Below are positions 16,196-24,983 of a stretch of DNA of 64,000 nt, in pieces. A model generated the notes under the pieces. That model was given only the letters and a program-made list of their open reading frames with translations, searched no databases and had not been told where the DNA came from. Each line of letters opens with the position of its first letter. Position 1 is the stretch's first letter. Origin of the DNA: B30-G6 sp964633115 (GTDB taxonomy: Bacteria; Desulfobacterota; Desulfobacteria; Desulfobacterales; B30-G6); the NCBI GenBank assembly GCA_964633115.1, contig CAZWEO010000007.1, forward strand, positions 1-64,000, read 5' to 3'. A program made the translations under genes and the position numbers.

Positions 16196-16955
16196 AACCG
16201 CAATTATTCACCCAAAGGCAGAACTGGATAAAGATGTCAGTATCGGTCCCTATACGATCGTTCGGGAAAATGTGCAGATTGGGGCCGGTACCACCATCGG
16301 TCCGCATTCAGTTATTGAGCCCTATGTAAGCATAGGACCGGGCTGTCAAATATTTCAGTATGCGGCCATCGGCGCTCCCCCGCAGTCACTCAAGTTTCAG
16401 GGGGAAAAAACCTATGTGAGAATCGGACCTGAAAATATCATCCGCGAATTTGTTACCATCCATCGGGGGACGGGTTTTGGCGGCGGTATAACTGAGATTG
16501 GCCAACGGAATTTCATTATGGCATACTCACACGTGGCGCATGATTGCCGCATCGGTAACGAGGTGGTCCTCTCCAATAACACAACCCTCGGCGGGCATAT
16601 CATTATTGGCGATCATGCTACTGTCGGTGGATTGGTTGCCGTACATCAATTTGTTCGTATTGGCAGATATGCCTTTGTCGGCGGCAAAGCCGCAGTTGTT
16701 AAAGATATCCCACCCTTTATGATTGCATCCGGGGATCGGGCAAGGTTGCACGGACTCAATTCAGTTGGTCTCAAACGTCAAGGCTTTTCAAATCGTACCT
16801 TGAGCAGATTAAAGAAGTCCTATCGCCTTATATTTCGAATCGGCCTGACCCTTAACGAAGCTATTGAGCGTGTGACGGCAGAAGTGGAACAAATACCCGA
16901 AGTCGTTCATCTAATTGAATTTATCAAATCCTCCGAAAGGGGGATAACGAGATAA
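16185..16955 (+). CDS. lpxA: UDP-N-acetylglucosamine O-acyltransferase
   Basis: 256-residue LpxA, first enzyme of lipid A synthesis. Beta-helix of hexapeptide repeats (about 1-190) with the catalytic-histidine region MAYSHVAHDCRIGN, then the C-terminal helical domain (GLNSVGLKRQGFS, LSRLKKSYRLIFR). Start at 16185 (MIHETAIIHPKAELD) matches the family; the in-frame ATG 12 bases earlier adds four residues and is less likely. Overlaps the fabZ end. Confidence 0.96.
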   Translation: MIHETAIIHPKAELDKDVSIGPYTIVRENVQIGAGTTIGPHSVIEPYVSIGPGCQIFQYAAIGAPPQSLKFQGEKTYVRIGPENIIREFVTIHRGTGFGGGITEIGQRNFIMAYSHVAHDCRIGNEVVLSNNTTLGGHIIIGDHATVGGLVAVHQFVRIGRYAFVGGKAAVVKDIPPFMIASGDRARLHGLNSVGLKRQGFSNRTLSRLKKSYRLIFRIGLTLNEAIERVTAEVEQIPEVVHLIEFIKSSERGITR

Positions 16956-17138
16956 TTATGGCGGGTAGGTGGGGTGGAGGTTTGAAGGGTTGGAGGGAAT
17001 CCAGCTTTGAGCAAACAGCCATCAGTGTTAAGCGGCTGATCGTCTAACAGCATAAAGCTACAGCCTGAGTATTATAATTTCTACCCTCCAGCCTTTCACC
17101 CCTATAACAATCCCTCGAATCTTAGGAACCAGCATCTC
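16956..17138. other. Intergenic gap with degenerate inverted repeat
   Basis: No gene. Contains GGTTTGAAGGGTTGGAGGG near 16979 and the opposing phrase TACCCTCCAGCCTTTCACC near 17083, plus CTAACAGC and CAGCCTGAG fragments of the dispersed heptad-like repeat family described in the findings. Confidence 0.4.
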
Positions 17139-17954
17139 ATGCGCATCGGACTCATAGCAGGGAGCGGCCAGTTCCCGATCATTTTTTGCGAACGCGCTTC
17201 AAAGCAAGGTTTCGAAATCTATGCCGTGGCTTTCAAGGATGAAGCCGATCCATCTTTAGCAGACCATGTGAAAAAGATGGTGTGGCTTCCCGTGGGGCAG
17301 TTAAGTAAACTGGTAAATTTTTTTAGATCCCATCAAATAGATGCGACGGTTATGATGGGGGCCATTCGCAAAACAAGACTTTTCAAAAACCTCAAACCAG
17401 ATATTAAAGCCCTTTCCCTGATTGCCGGTATGCGGCATACTCATGATGATGGTATCTTGAGAGCTTTCGCTGATTTTTTGGAAAAAAACGGAATCCAAGT
17501 GAAGGCATCAACATTTTTGTTACCAGAACTGCTGGCCGAGCCTGGTTGCTGGACCCGGCGCAAACCGTCCCGGGCTGAAAAAGCAGATATCCAAATGGGC
17601 TGGCAGCTTGCCAAGGAGATCGGCCGCTTGGATATTGGCCAATGCGTGGTGGTAGGGGGTGGTTCCGTGTTGGCAGTCGAAGCCATAGACGGCACCGATG
17701 CCACTATTCGGCGTGGCGGTGAACTGGGTCAAGGCAGTGCCGTGGTGATTAAGGTCTGCAAACCGATCCAGGATGAACGTTTTGATGTGCCGGCAGTCGG
17801 TGTTCAGACCATCGAAACCATGCACGACTCCGATGCTCGTTTGTTGGTATTGGAAGCCGGCAAAGCGGTTGTTTTTGATAAACAGGCCATGATAACGGCT
17901 GCTGATGCAGCCGGGATTAGTATTGTGGCGATGGCAGATCCATTAACTGAATAG
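17139..17954 (+). CDS. lpxI: UDP-2,3-diacylglucosamine pyrophosphatase LpxI
   Basis: 271-residue LpxI (DUF1009 family), which hydrolyses UDP-2,3-diacylglucosamine to lipid X and UMP and replaces LpxH in many alpha- and deltaproteobacteria. N-terminal domain starts RIGLIAGSGQFPIIFCE. The C-terminal catalytic domain carries the conserved runs ADIQMGWQLAKEIGRLDIGQ, VVVGGGSVLAVEAIDGTD, and TIETMHDSDARLLVLEAG with the conserved acidic residues. No lpxH is seen in the window. Lies between lpxA and the oxidoreductase, the standard order. Confidence 0.93.
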   Translation: MRIGLIAGSGQFPIIFCERASKQGFEIYAVAFKDEADPSLADHVKKMVWLPVGQLSKLVNFFRSHQIDATVMMGAIRKTRLFKNLKPDIKALSLIAGMRHTHDDGILRAFADFLEKNGIQVKASTFLLPELLAEPGCWTRRKPSRAEKADIQMGWQLAKEIGRLDIGQCVVVGGGSVLAVEAIDGTDATIRRGGELGQGSAVVIKVCKPIQDERFDVPAVGVQTIETMHDSDARLLVLEAGKAVVFDKQAMITAADAAGISIVAMADPLTE

Positions 17955-18169
17955 GCTGTAGGCTGAAGACTGTTAGGCTATTAGGTGTTCAAAGCTCAAT
18001 GCTTATGGCACGACCTAAATTTAGATTACAGACGAGGGAATGAAGGGAAGGAACTGGGGACCTTGATGCGAGTTGCGGGGTTCGGGTTATGTAGTCCAGC
18101 ATCCCGGCATCCAAACCTTCCAGAGGAAGTACTCGTTTATAGAATTAAGTAATATTACTTAGGAATAAT
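17955..18169. other. Intergenic gap with dispersed repeat copy
   Basis: Directly after the lpxI stop comes GGCTGTAGGCTGAAGACTG followed by TTAGGCTATTAGG (about 17953-17984), a copy of the recurring CTGTTAGGCTGAAGGCTATTAG family. The rest (GGCATCCAAACC near 18110) resembles text in the gap after pyrK. No gene. Confidence 0.5.
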
Positions 18170-18172
18170 TTG

Positions 18173-19123
18173 ATGCAGAAAACAAGAGTCGCAGTAGTGG
18201 GTGTCGGTTATTTGGGCAAATTTCATGCCCAAAAATATGCGCGAATGTCAGATGCCGAGCTGGTGGGTGTTGTGGATATCGATGAAAATTTGTCCAAGCA
18301 AGTCGCCGCTGAAACCCAAACTGAGGCATTCTCAGATTATCGCGAGCTTTTCGGAAAAATCGATGCCGCCAGTGTGGTGGTGCCGACACCGTCTCATTTT
18401 AGCATCAGTCGAGACTTACTCGCCCAGCAGATAGATTTAATGATCGAAAAGCCGATTACGACGTCTTTAGCTGAAGCTGACAAACTGATCGATATTGCCA
18501 AATCGCAAAACCGATTAATCCAAGTGGGGCATTTGGAGCGGTTCAATTCAGCGGTCGTGGCCTTGCGCGACATTATTCGCAAACCCCGATTCATCGAGTC
18601 TCATCGACTCAGCACCTATAAGCCCAGGGCAACGGATGTCAGTGTGGTTCTTGATTTGATGATACATGACATCGACATTATACTTAACCTGGTCAATTCG
18701 GAAGTTGATCATATCCATGCAGCTGGTATACCGGTGGTTAGTAAGCATGTGGATATTGCCAATGCACGTATTGAATTCAAATCTGGTTGTGTCGCTAACG
18801 TGACGGCTAGTCGAATTTCCACTAAGAATGAACGCAAAATGCGCTTGTTTCAACGTGATGCTTATATTTCCATCGATTTTGCCAACCACGATGCAACGAT
18901 TGTACGCAAAGATGATCAAACCGAAGGCCAAGGATTGATTCCCGGGTTGGGAATAGAGAAGCGGGTTTTTGATAAGGGTGATGCCTTAGACGATGAATTA
19001 CGGGCCTTTGTGCAGGCAGTCCAGACCCGTGAGCCTCCCCCTGTAACCGGTCAAATGGGGCGCGATGCCTTGGAAACCGCGCTGGACGTGATGAGCCAGA
19101 TTCAGAAAAACGATAAAAGTTAG
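18173..19123 (+). CDS. Gfo/Idh/MocA-family oxidoreductase of the lipid A cluster
   Basis: Roughly 316-residue NAD(P)-dependent oxidoreductase. N-terminal Rossmann fold with the dinucleotide-binding run VAVVGVGYLGKFHAQKY. The lysine in LMIEKPITTSLAEAD is the conserved EKP catalytic motif. The C-terminal domain is an alpha/beta sheet with HDIDIILNLV. Homologues sit between lpxI and lpxB in many deltaproteobacteria, so it probably acts on a UDP-sugar or lipid A sugar precursor, but the substrate cannot be read from the sequence. It could be related to GnnA, which oxidises UDP-GlcNAc for amide-linked lipid A; no gnnB-like aminotransferase is nearby to support that. The start may be the ATG at 18170 or 18173. 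Confidence 0.85.
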   Translation: MQKTRVAVVGVGYLGKFHAQKYARMSDAELVGVVDIDENLSKQVAAETQTEAFSDYRELFGKIDAASVVVPTPSHFSISRDLLAQQIDLMIEKPITTSLAEADKLIDIAKSQNRLIQVGHLERFNSAVVALRDIIRKPRFIESHRLSTYKPRATDVSVVLDLMIHDIDIILNLVNSEVDHIHAAGIPVVSKHVDIANARIEFKSGCVANVTASRISTKNERKMRLFQRDAYISIDFANHDATIVRKDDQTEGQGLIPGLGIEKRVFDKGDALDDELRAFVQAVQTREPPPVTGQMGRDALETALDVMSQIQKNDKS

Positions 19124-19167
19124 CTTATTCTATATTTTTTACAGGCCTTAAAAGATTCGGGTGATAT

Positions 19168-19329
19168 ATGATCAACATCCAACACCGAACATCCAACATC
19201 CAACGTCGAATGTGGCATCGCTCGCGCAGCGCAGGCGCTTTCGCCGCGTGTCGCTCTCATCTATATATTAAAAAGGGTAGGATTCAATATTCGGTGTTCA
19301 GCGTTCAATGTTCGATGTTGGATGTTCAT
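19168..19329. repeat. Inverted tandem-like repeat element
   Basis: Left arm (19168-19211) is built from repeats of AACATCCAAC and CCGAACATCC. The right arm (19289-19329) reads GTTCGATGTTGGATGTTC and is its imperfect reverse complement (about 75 percent by eye). Between them is a GC-rich stretch (GCTCGCGCAGCGC). The frame open across it is repeat sequence, not a gene. Confidence 0.6.
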
Positions 19330-19422
19330 TTTTTGCTTAAGTCCAAGGCAACGATACAAGTAATATTAAACAGTTTGATCCTGTTTTAATGTTTTATTTT
19401 GACTGGGGTGTAAATCAGACAA

Positions 19423-20574
19423 ATGTCCGGTCCTAAATGCATCATGATTATTGCAGGTGAAGCGTCGGGAGATTTGCATGGTGCCAAATTGGTGCAGGCA
19501 TTGTTGGCTCGTGACCCATCGCTTTTTATTTGCGGTGTGGGCGGTCGTGCACTCCGCCGGGCAGGCGTACGCATCTTGGTGGAATCATCGGAACTGTCGG
19601 TTGTGGGCATCACAGAGGTTTTCTCAAAAATCGGCTCATTGTTAAAAGGTGCCGCGCGCGTTAAAAAACTTCTTAAGAGTTTGAATCCAGATCTGCTGAT
19701 TATTATCGATTTTCCTGATTTTAATCTGCATGCTGCTGCCATTGCCAAACGGAACGGTATACCAGTTTTTTACTATATCAGTCCGCAAATATGGGCCTGG
19801 CGCAAAGGCCGTATCAACAAGATCAAGCGGCTGGTGGATCATGTGGGTGTGATTCTGCCCTTTGAAGAGGCATTTTACCACGAGCATAACGTACCGGCCA
19901 CATTCGTAGGACACCCGCTTCTAGATGATGCCGCCTACGGTAACGCAGATCCCCCAGCAGCTGAACAGGAACAGAAAGCTGGCGATTACATTGGTATGCT
20001 GCCGGGATCGCGCGACAAAGAGGTGTTTCGGAACCTTCCGATCATGCTGGCAGCCGCAACACATATCCAGCAACGCTATCCCGACATACGTTTTGTAGTT
20101 TCACGCGCTCCCAGTGTGGCCTCAGAACTAGTGGACCGTATTCTGGACTCATCAGACAGTCAAATCGATGTCCGTATTAGCGAAGATCCTGTGGCCAATC
20201 TCTTTCAACGTTGTCGCCTGGTGATCGCCGTGTCCGGAACCGTAACTCTGGAGGCGGCCATATCTGCAACGCCTACGGTGATTATTTACGGTGTATCCTG
20301 GCTGAGCTACTGGATCGGACGAGCCCTCATTCACGTGGACCATATCGGTCTCATCAACCTGATTGCCGGTAAGGAAATCGTGCCCGAACTGATCCAGAAA
20401 GATGCGGCTCCACAACCCATCGCGGATTGTGTGCTGTCTCTTTTGGACGAACCGGATAGACTGAAGCGTATGCGCAGCGAACTCGTTGAGGCACGCAACC
20501 GGCTGGGCGGACCCGGGGCCTCACAGCGTGCAGCCGATTTAGCCTTTAACATTTTGGAGCACAAAGATGTCTGA
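19423..20574 (+). CDS. lpxB: Lipid-A-disaccharide synthase
   Basis: 383-residue GT19 glycosyltransferase joining lipid X to UDP-2,3-diacylglucosamine to give the lipid A disaccharide at the inner membrane. Family motifs are present: IIAGEASGDLHGAKLVQAL at the N-terminus, YYISPQIWAWRKGRI, and GMLPGSRDKEVFRNLP in the second Rossmann domain. The C-terminal part contains GTVTLEAAISATPTVI for UDP binding. Full length. The stop overlaps the msbA start by 8 bases. Confidence 0.96.
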   Translation: MSGPKCIMIIAGEASGDLHGAKLVQALLARDPSLFICGVGGRALRRAGVRILVESSELSVVGITEVFSKIGSLLKGAARVKKLLKSLNPDLLIIIDFPDFNLHAAAIAKRNGIPVFYYISPQIWAWRKGRINKIKRLVDHVGVILPFEEAFYHEHNVPATFVGHPLLDDAAYGNADPPAAEQEQKAGDYIGMLPGSRDKEVFRNLPIMLAAATHIQQRYPDIRFVVSRAPSVASELVDRILDSSDSQIDVRISEDPVANLFQRCRLVIAVSGTVTLEAAISATPTVIIYGVSWLSYWIGRALIHVDHIGLINLIAGKEIVPELIQKDAAPQPIADCVLSLLDEPDRLKRMRSELVEARNRLGGPGASQRAADLAFNILEHKDV

Positions 20575-22351
20575 ACCACAAACCAATAAGTCAGCAGCCC
20601 CGGGCGGATTTCAACTCAGGGACCGCCATCGGCGCCTGGTCGCTATGGTGAAGGCCAATTGGGTTCGTCTGGCCCTATCCATGGGCTGTATGCTGGTTAC
20701 GGCAGCGGCAACATCTGCCTCCGCGATCCTGGTAAAGCCCGTTCTAGATGATATCTTTCTTAATAAAGACATAGCCATGCTGAAGCTCATTCCCCTGGCT
20801 ATTGTGGCCGTCTATTTTTTACATGGATTGAGCCGTTACGGGGAGGAGTACCTGATGAATTTCGTGGGCGAAAGCATTATTCGCAACCTACGGGATCAGC
20901 TTTATGCACGTATTCAGGAACTACCCCTGGCCTTCTTTCAAGCGGAAAAAACCGGCGCCCTCATGTCGCGTGTCACCAATGACGTTCACACGATCAAAAA
21001 TATGGTGTCAACTGCTGTGACCAGTTCCCTCCGGGATGTTTTCACCATCATTGGGTTGACAGTGGTGATTTTCTACCGTGACTGGAAGCTGGCACTCATC
21101 GCCATGGTAATATTGCCGGTGGCGTATTTTCCCATCGTGGCCTTCGGGCGACGCACGCGCAAGGTCAGCAAGGGCTACCAGGAAGCTCTGGCGGAGATGA
21201 ACAGCTTCCTGCACGAAACGTTTGCCGGTAATAAGATCGTCAAAGCCTTCGGCACTGAGGGTTTTGAAAAGAAACGTTTTTTCAAGAAAACCAAGCGGTT
21301 GTTCAAACTGGAGATGAAGACTGTCAAATACCGGGCCATGACATCTCCGGTCATGGAGTTTCTGGGTGGAATCGGCGCCGCCCTGGTTATCTGGTACGGG
21401 GGCTACAAAGTGATCACCGGTTCCTCGACACCGGGAAACTTTCTGTCATTTTTGGCGGCAGTCATTCTGCTATATGGTCCCGTAAAAAAACTGGCCAAGA
21501 TCAATACGCAAGTCCAGCGGGGACTGGCCGCTGTCGATCGCGTATTCGATATTCTAGAAATGGAAAGCGACATCAAAGAGAAGCCGGACGCGGTCATTAT
21601 ACCTGACGGGAGCCACCGTGTAAGCCTGCGGGACGTCTCTTTCCGATACCAGGATGATTCGGTTCTCAAACAGATAAACCTCACGGCGCATGAAGGCGAA
21701 ATCATTGCCCTGGTGGGTATGTCCGGCGGCGGCAAGACCACCCTGGTCAATCTGATACCTCGGTTTTTCGATGTGAGCGAAGGCGCGATTCTGGTCGACG
21801 ACATCGATATTCGTGACGCCGCGATTGCCTCGTTGCGCAGGCAAATTGCCATCGTGACCCAGGAACCGATCCTTTTTAACGACAGCGCGCGCAACAATAT
21901 CGCCTACGGCTGCCCGCAGGCCACCCAAGAGCAGATCGAAACAGCGGCTAAAGCTGCCTATGCCTATGATTTTATCTGTGGATTTCCAAATGGCTTCGAC
22001 ACCGTCATCGGTGAGCTGGGGGGCCGGCTTTCCGGCGGCGAAAAACAGCGAATTTGTATTGCCCGGGCCCTGTTGAAGGACGCACCCATTCTAATATTGG
22101 ACGAAGCCACTTCCGCGCTGGACTCCGAAGCGGAAAGCACCGTCCAAAAAGCCCTCGAAAATCTCATGCAAGGGCGTACCACTTTCGTAATTGCCCATCG
22201 CTTATCGACCATCAGCTATGCTGACCGTATTGTTGTTATTGTAAACGGCCGCATTATTGAAGAAGGAAACCAGACCGCCCTCCTGGATTTAAAAGGCGAG
22301 TTTTACAAACTGCACCAGATGCAATTCGGCAATGAAAATTCGTCAAAATAA
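20567..22351 (+). CDS. msbA: Lipid A export ABC transporter MsbA
   Basis: 594-residue half-transporter that flips core-lipid A across the inner membrane. The six-TM domain occupies about residues 30-330 and the nucleotide-binding domain about 350-590, with Walker A GMSGGGKTTL, Q-loop VTQEPILF, signature RLSGGEKQRI, Walker B ILILDEATSALD and H-loop IAHRLSTI. The last codons (NENSSK) lie inside a 25-bp inverted repeat shared with the convergent glycosyltransferase gene. Coupled to lpxB. Confidence 0.95.
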   Translation: MSEPQTNKSAAPGGFQLRDRHRRLVAMVKANWVRLALSMGCMLVTAAATSASAILVKPVLDDIFLNKDIAMLKLIPLAIVAVYFLHGLSRYGEEYLMNFVGESIIRNLRDQLYARIQELPLAFFQAEKTGALMSRVTNDVHTIKNMVSTAVTSSLRDVFTIIGLTVVIFYRDWKLALIAMVILPVAYFPIVAFGRRTRKVSKGYQEALAEMNSFLHETFAGNKIVKAFGTEGFEKKRFFKKTKRLFKLEMKTVKYRAMTSPVMEFLGGIGAALVIWYGGYKVITGSSTPGNFLSFLAAVILLYGPVKKLAKINTQVQRGLAAVDRVFDILEMESDIKEKPDAVIIPDGSHRVSLRDVSFRYQDDSVLKQINLTAHEGEIIALVGMSGGGKTTLVNLIPRFFDVSEGAILVDDIDIRDAAIASLRRQIAIVTQEPILFNDSARNNIAYGCPQATQEQIETAAKAAYAYDFICGFPNGFDTVIGELGGRLSGGEKQRICIARALLKDAPILILDEATSALDSEAESTVQKALENLMQGRTTFVIAHRLSTISYADRIVVIVNGRIIEEGNQTALLDLKGEFYKLHQMQFGNENSSK

Positions 22352-22388
22352 AATCTTAAGTACGATTTTATTTTAACGAATTTTCATT
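22331..22388. terminator. Long shared bidirectional terminator hairpin (msbA / glycosyltransferase)
   Basis: Arms 22331-22355 and 22364-22388, 25 bp with one mismatch, 8-nt loop TTAAGTAC. Both stop codons (22349-22351 plus, 22373-22375 minus) and the last six codons of msbA lie in the stem. AT-rich arms give T-runs on both strands. Confidence 0.8.
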
Positions 22389-23083
22389 TTCAATACCCGC
22401 ATCATGGCTTCGGCAATAATGCGCTTGGACATTTTAGATTTTCCGGCACGCCGGTCCTCAAATATTATAGGATGCTCTAAAAGGGAAAAGCCTAAGCGAA
22501 ATGCCTTGTATTTCAGTTCGATTTGAAACGCGTACCCCTCGGATTGAACGCTGTTCATATCAATTTTTTCCAGTACTTTTCGTTTCCACAAGTTGAATCC
22601 ACCGGTCAAATCTTGGATGGGAAGACCGAGAATTAAACGCGCATAAAGTGAGCCCCCTTTGGAAATTAATTTTCGGGGAATCCCCCAGCCCTTAACACCG
22701 CCTCCCGGCACATAACGCGAACCAATTACGACATCATGCCGGGTAGTTTGATCAATCATACCAGGCAAGTAAGCAGGATGATGGCTTAAATCGGCATCCA
22801 TTTCGATAAAAAGCTTATAGTCCTTATCCAAACCCCATTGAAAGCCTTCCTTATAAGCCGTACCCATTCCCAGCTTTCCACTTCTATCTAGCAGAAAAAG
22901 GGACTTGCCGAAAGATTGATGGATTAGATTTTCAACAATAGCGCCCGTGCCGTCAGGTGAATTGTCATCCACAACCAAAATATGGACATCCATATGCGCG
23001 GGTATATGGTCAAATACCGATCGAATCATGCTTTCGATATTTTCGGCTTCGTTGTAAGTTGGTATGACAATTAAGGTTTTCAT
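22373..23083 (-). CDS. Polyprenyl-phosphate sugar synthase (GT2, dolichol-P-mannose synthase type)
   Basis: 236-residue GT2 enzyme of the DPM1 class, which transfers a sugar from a nucleotide donor to polyprenyl phosphate. Motifs: IPTYNEAENIESMIRSV, then VVDDNSPDGTGAIVE, then the metal-binding DADLSHHPAYLP, then VIGSRYVPGGGV and the acceptor-loop region TGGFNLWKRKVLEKI. There is no C-terminal TM domain, so it is the soluble/peripheral type. It overlaps the upstream GT39 gene by 4 bases; the pair likely makes and uses a lipid-linked sugar. The sugar (mannose, glucose or other) cannot be determined. Confidence 0.88.
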   Translation of the reverse strand: MKTLIVIPTYNEAENIESMIRSVFDHIPAHMDVHILVVDDNSPDGTGAIVENLIHQSFGKSLFLLDRSGKLGMGTAYKEGFQWGLDKDYKLFIEMDADLSHHPAYLPGMIDQTTRHDVVIGSRYVPGGGVKGWGIPRKLISKGGSLYARLILGLPIQDLTGGFNLWKRKVLEKIDMNSVQSEGYAFQIELKYKAFRLGFSLLEHPIIFEDRRAGKSKMSKRIIAEAMMRVLKMKIR

Positions 23084-24663
23084 TCGCGGCTTTCCCTACG
23101 TATATCGCCTTTTTGTGGTGGTTGCCAAGGAATACCGCCCTTGAAGCCGAAAGCACGATAAAGATAATACTCGCTAACCGGCGGCTCATTAGAACGATCC
23201 ATACCAAGCAGGCTGGTGCGGCGAACTTCAATGCGTTCCGGGGGCATCACAACACTAAATATCTGTTTTAAGCGGTGCGTGTTGCGGCTGCGGGCTGTAC
23301 ATATGCCTACGGCATCCCACCCCTTAAGATCGTCATCCTGCCACCAATATTCATAAGCACTGGGCCGCCGCCAACGATTGAGGGAAACTGTATATGGTTG
23401 GCCCGGGATATAAAAGGCCAGTTCGCTGGCCAACTGATAGCTCTGGCTGAAGATAAACGTTTTTTGAGGCCGCGGCATGGATTGCTGCAGTTTGTCTGCT
23501 TGCCGTGCCAGCGTTTGCCACCCGAGTGTTTCTTTGGCAACTCGATCCAGCTTAACGGAGACAGGTATTATCGGCCAAACCACATGCAGCATTATCAGCC
23601 CAGACATTAAATACGAAAGACCAACAGCCCAAGGCCACATTTTTACTGAAAAGCGGCCGAGAATATTGTTTTTGATTGCCTGCGGTGGTTGACTCACAAG
23701 CGCACCTAGCCAGACGGCAGCTGATAAATAGGCGGGACCGGGCCAATTGCCTTCAACCCGAGTACGTAAACTAATCAATGCAAACAGGACTACCACTGGC
23801 AAGGATGTTAGCAACAAGTAACTGCCCATCCAGGTTTGCCGTCCGATCGGTTGGCGGAAGTACTGAATCCAGGCAATGATTACCAGCAAGAAGACCAAGG
23901 GTGAAAGCAAACCAACTTGGGATCCGATATATTCCAGCAGGTAGATTATTTGCAGCCCAGCCACTTGTCCAACACCACCTTGGTGGGCGGCATGTCGAAA
24001 GGTACTCCATCCATTGTCGATGTTCCACCAGATAACGGGGGAAAACATAAGACAACCCAATAAAAAACCTACATATGGCCAAATGCGCCTAAGCTGTTGG
24101 CGTGGCGCAGCATGCCAAAGTCCGAAAACAAATACGAGTGGTGCCAAAATGAACATAGTGTATTTGCTGAGCAGCCCCAAACCAAAAAGGATTCCGCCAA
24201 GTATCCACTGGTACCAGGTGCCGTCTTCATAAGCCTTGGCGATATGGAAACAGGCACCGGACCAGGCCGCCATCAGCGGGCTGTCCGGGGTAGCGATGAT
24301 GCCGCCGGCATTGAAAGCCAGGATGGAATGGACCAGAATAGTAGTCAGAAGTGCGGATCGGCCACCAAACCAATGTTGCGCGAACTTCATCAGGTAAATG
24401 GATGTTGCGGCCAGGCATAGTACAGATGGTAACCGTACTGCCATTTCATGGTGCCCAAACAGCGCGGTGGCGAGATAAATGAGCCAGGCAATCATGGGTG
24501 GGTGATCATGATAGCCGGGAGATAGATAGCGGCTCCACTGCCAATAGTAGGCTTCGTCCGGTACGAGGGCGAATGCGCCGGCAAACAACAGCCGTAAGGC
24601 GGTGATCATACCAATGATTATCCAGCTTATTTGGATATATCGATGTTCTTGCAAGGAAATCAT
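23080..24663 (-). CDS. GT39-family membrane glycosyltransferase (PMT/ArnT-like)
   Basis: About 527-residue multi-TM protein. The first periplasmic loop carries DEAYYWQWSRYLSPGYHDH followed by PP, the hallmark of GT39/ArnT-type enzymes that use polyprenyl-phosphate sugars; the acidic residue in DEAYYW is catalytic in the family. About ten hydrophobic segments occupy residues 20-400, followed by a soluble periplasmic domain. An in-frame ATG at 24747 would add 28 hydrophilic residues; the ATG at 24663 (MISLQEHRYIQISW) is preferred. It is coupled to the polyprenyl-phosphate sugar synthase. The acceptor may be lipid A, core or a protein; lipid A decoration is inferred only from neighbourhood. Confidence 0.85.
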   Translation of the reverse strand: MISLQEHRYIQISWIIIGMITALRLLFAGAFALVPDEAYYWQWSRYLSPGYHDHPPMIAWLIYLATALFGHHEMAVRLPSVLCLAATSIYLMKFAQHWFGGRSALLTTILVHSILAFNAGGIIATPDSPLMAAWSGACFHIAKAYEDGTWYQWILGGILFGLGLLSKYTMFILAPLVFVFGLWHAAPRQQLRRIWPYVGFLLGCLMFSPVIWWNIDNGWSTFRHAAHQGGVGQVAGLQIIYLLEYIGSQVGLLSPLVFLLVIIAWIQYFRQPIGRQTWMGSYLLLTSLPVVVLFALISLRTRVEGNWPGPAYLSAAVWLGALVSQPPQAIKNNILGRFSVKMWPWAVGLSYLMSGLIMLHVVWPIIPVSVKLDRVAKETLGWQTLARQADKLQQSMPRPQKTFIFSQSYQLASELAFYIPGQPYTVSLNRWRRPSAYEYWWQDDDLKGWDAVGICTARSRNTHRLKQIFSVVMPPERIEVRRTSLLGMDRSNEPPVSEYYLYRAFGFKGGIPWQPPQKGDIRRESRE

Positions 24664-24983
24664 GTGGTTCCAATTAATGCCGGGGTGATTGAATGTCAAG
24701 GTAAAACAGGGTGATGCTCCAGATTGGCGTCTATTTACTCCTTTCATTGGCCACCGGTTTTGCCCGTATAAATTGATAATGTTCTACCGATCCAGCAAGG
24801 TTGGAACATACACATATAATTGTGATATTTTGAAATTGGTGGCAGTGAAGGGAGTAATATCCAGGATATTTTGAAAAGAATAATTTGTTGTTGTCAACCG
24901 CTGTCTGCTTTATATACCATATTACTTTATAGGAGGTATGCAATTATCTGGTTACGCATTTAGACCTTTAGACCCAGAGCGAA
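24664..24983. other. Divergent intergenic region, GT39 and lptF
   Basis: No gene seen. It should hold two divergent promoters. A weak sigma70-like pair, TTGTCA near 24895 and TATACC about 16 bases further, lies upstream of lptF. AGGAGG occurs near 24932, but no suitable start follows it except a short non-family frame. Confidence 0.3.

Noticed and set aside
19168..19389. 73-codon plus-strand open frame
   Set aside because: It reads through the inverted AACATCCAAC repeat; composition is repeat-derived and no ribosome-binding site is evident.
21403..21897. Minus-strand 164-codon open frame in msbA
   Set aside because: Shadow of the strongly supported msbA nucleotide-binding region; no motif of its own.
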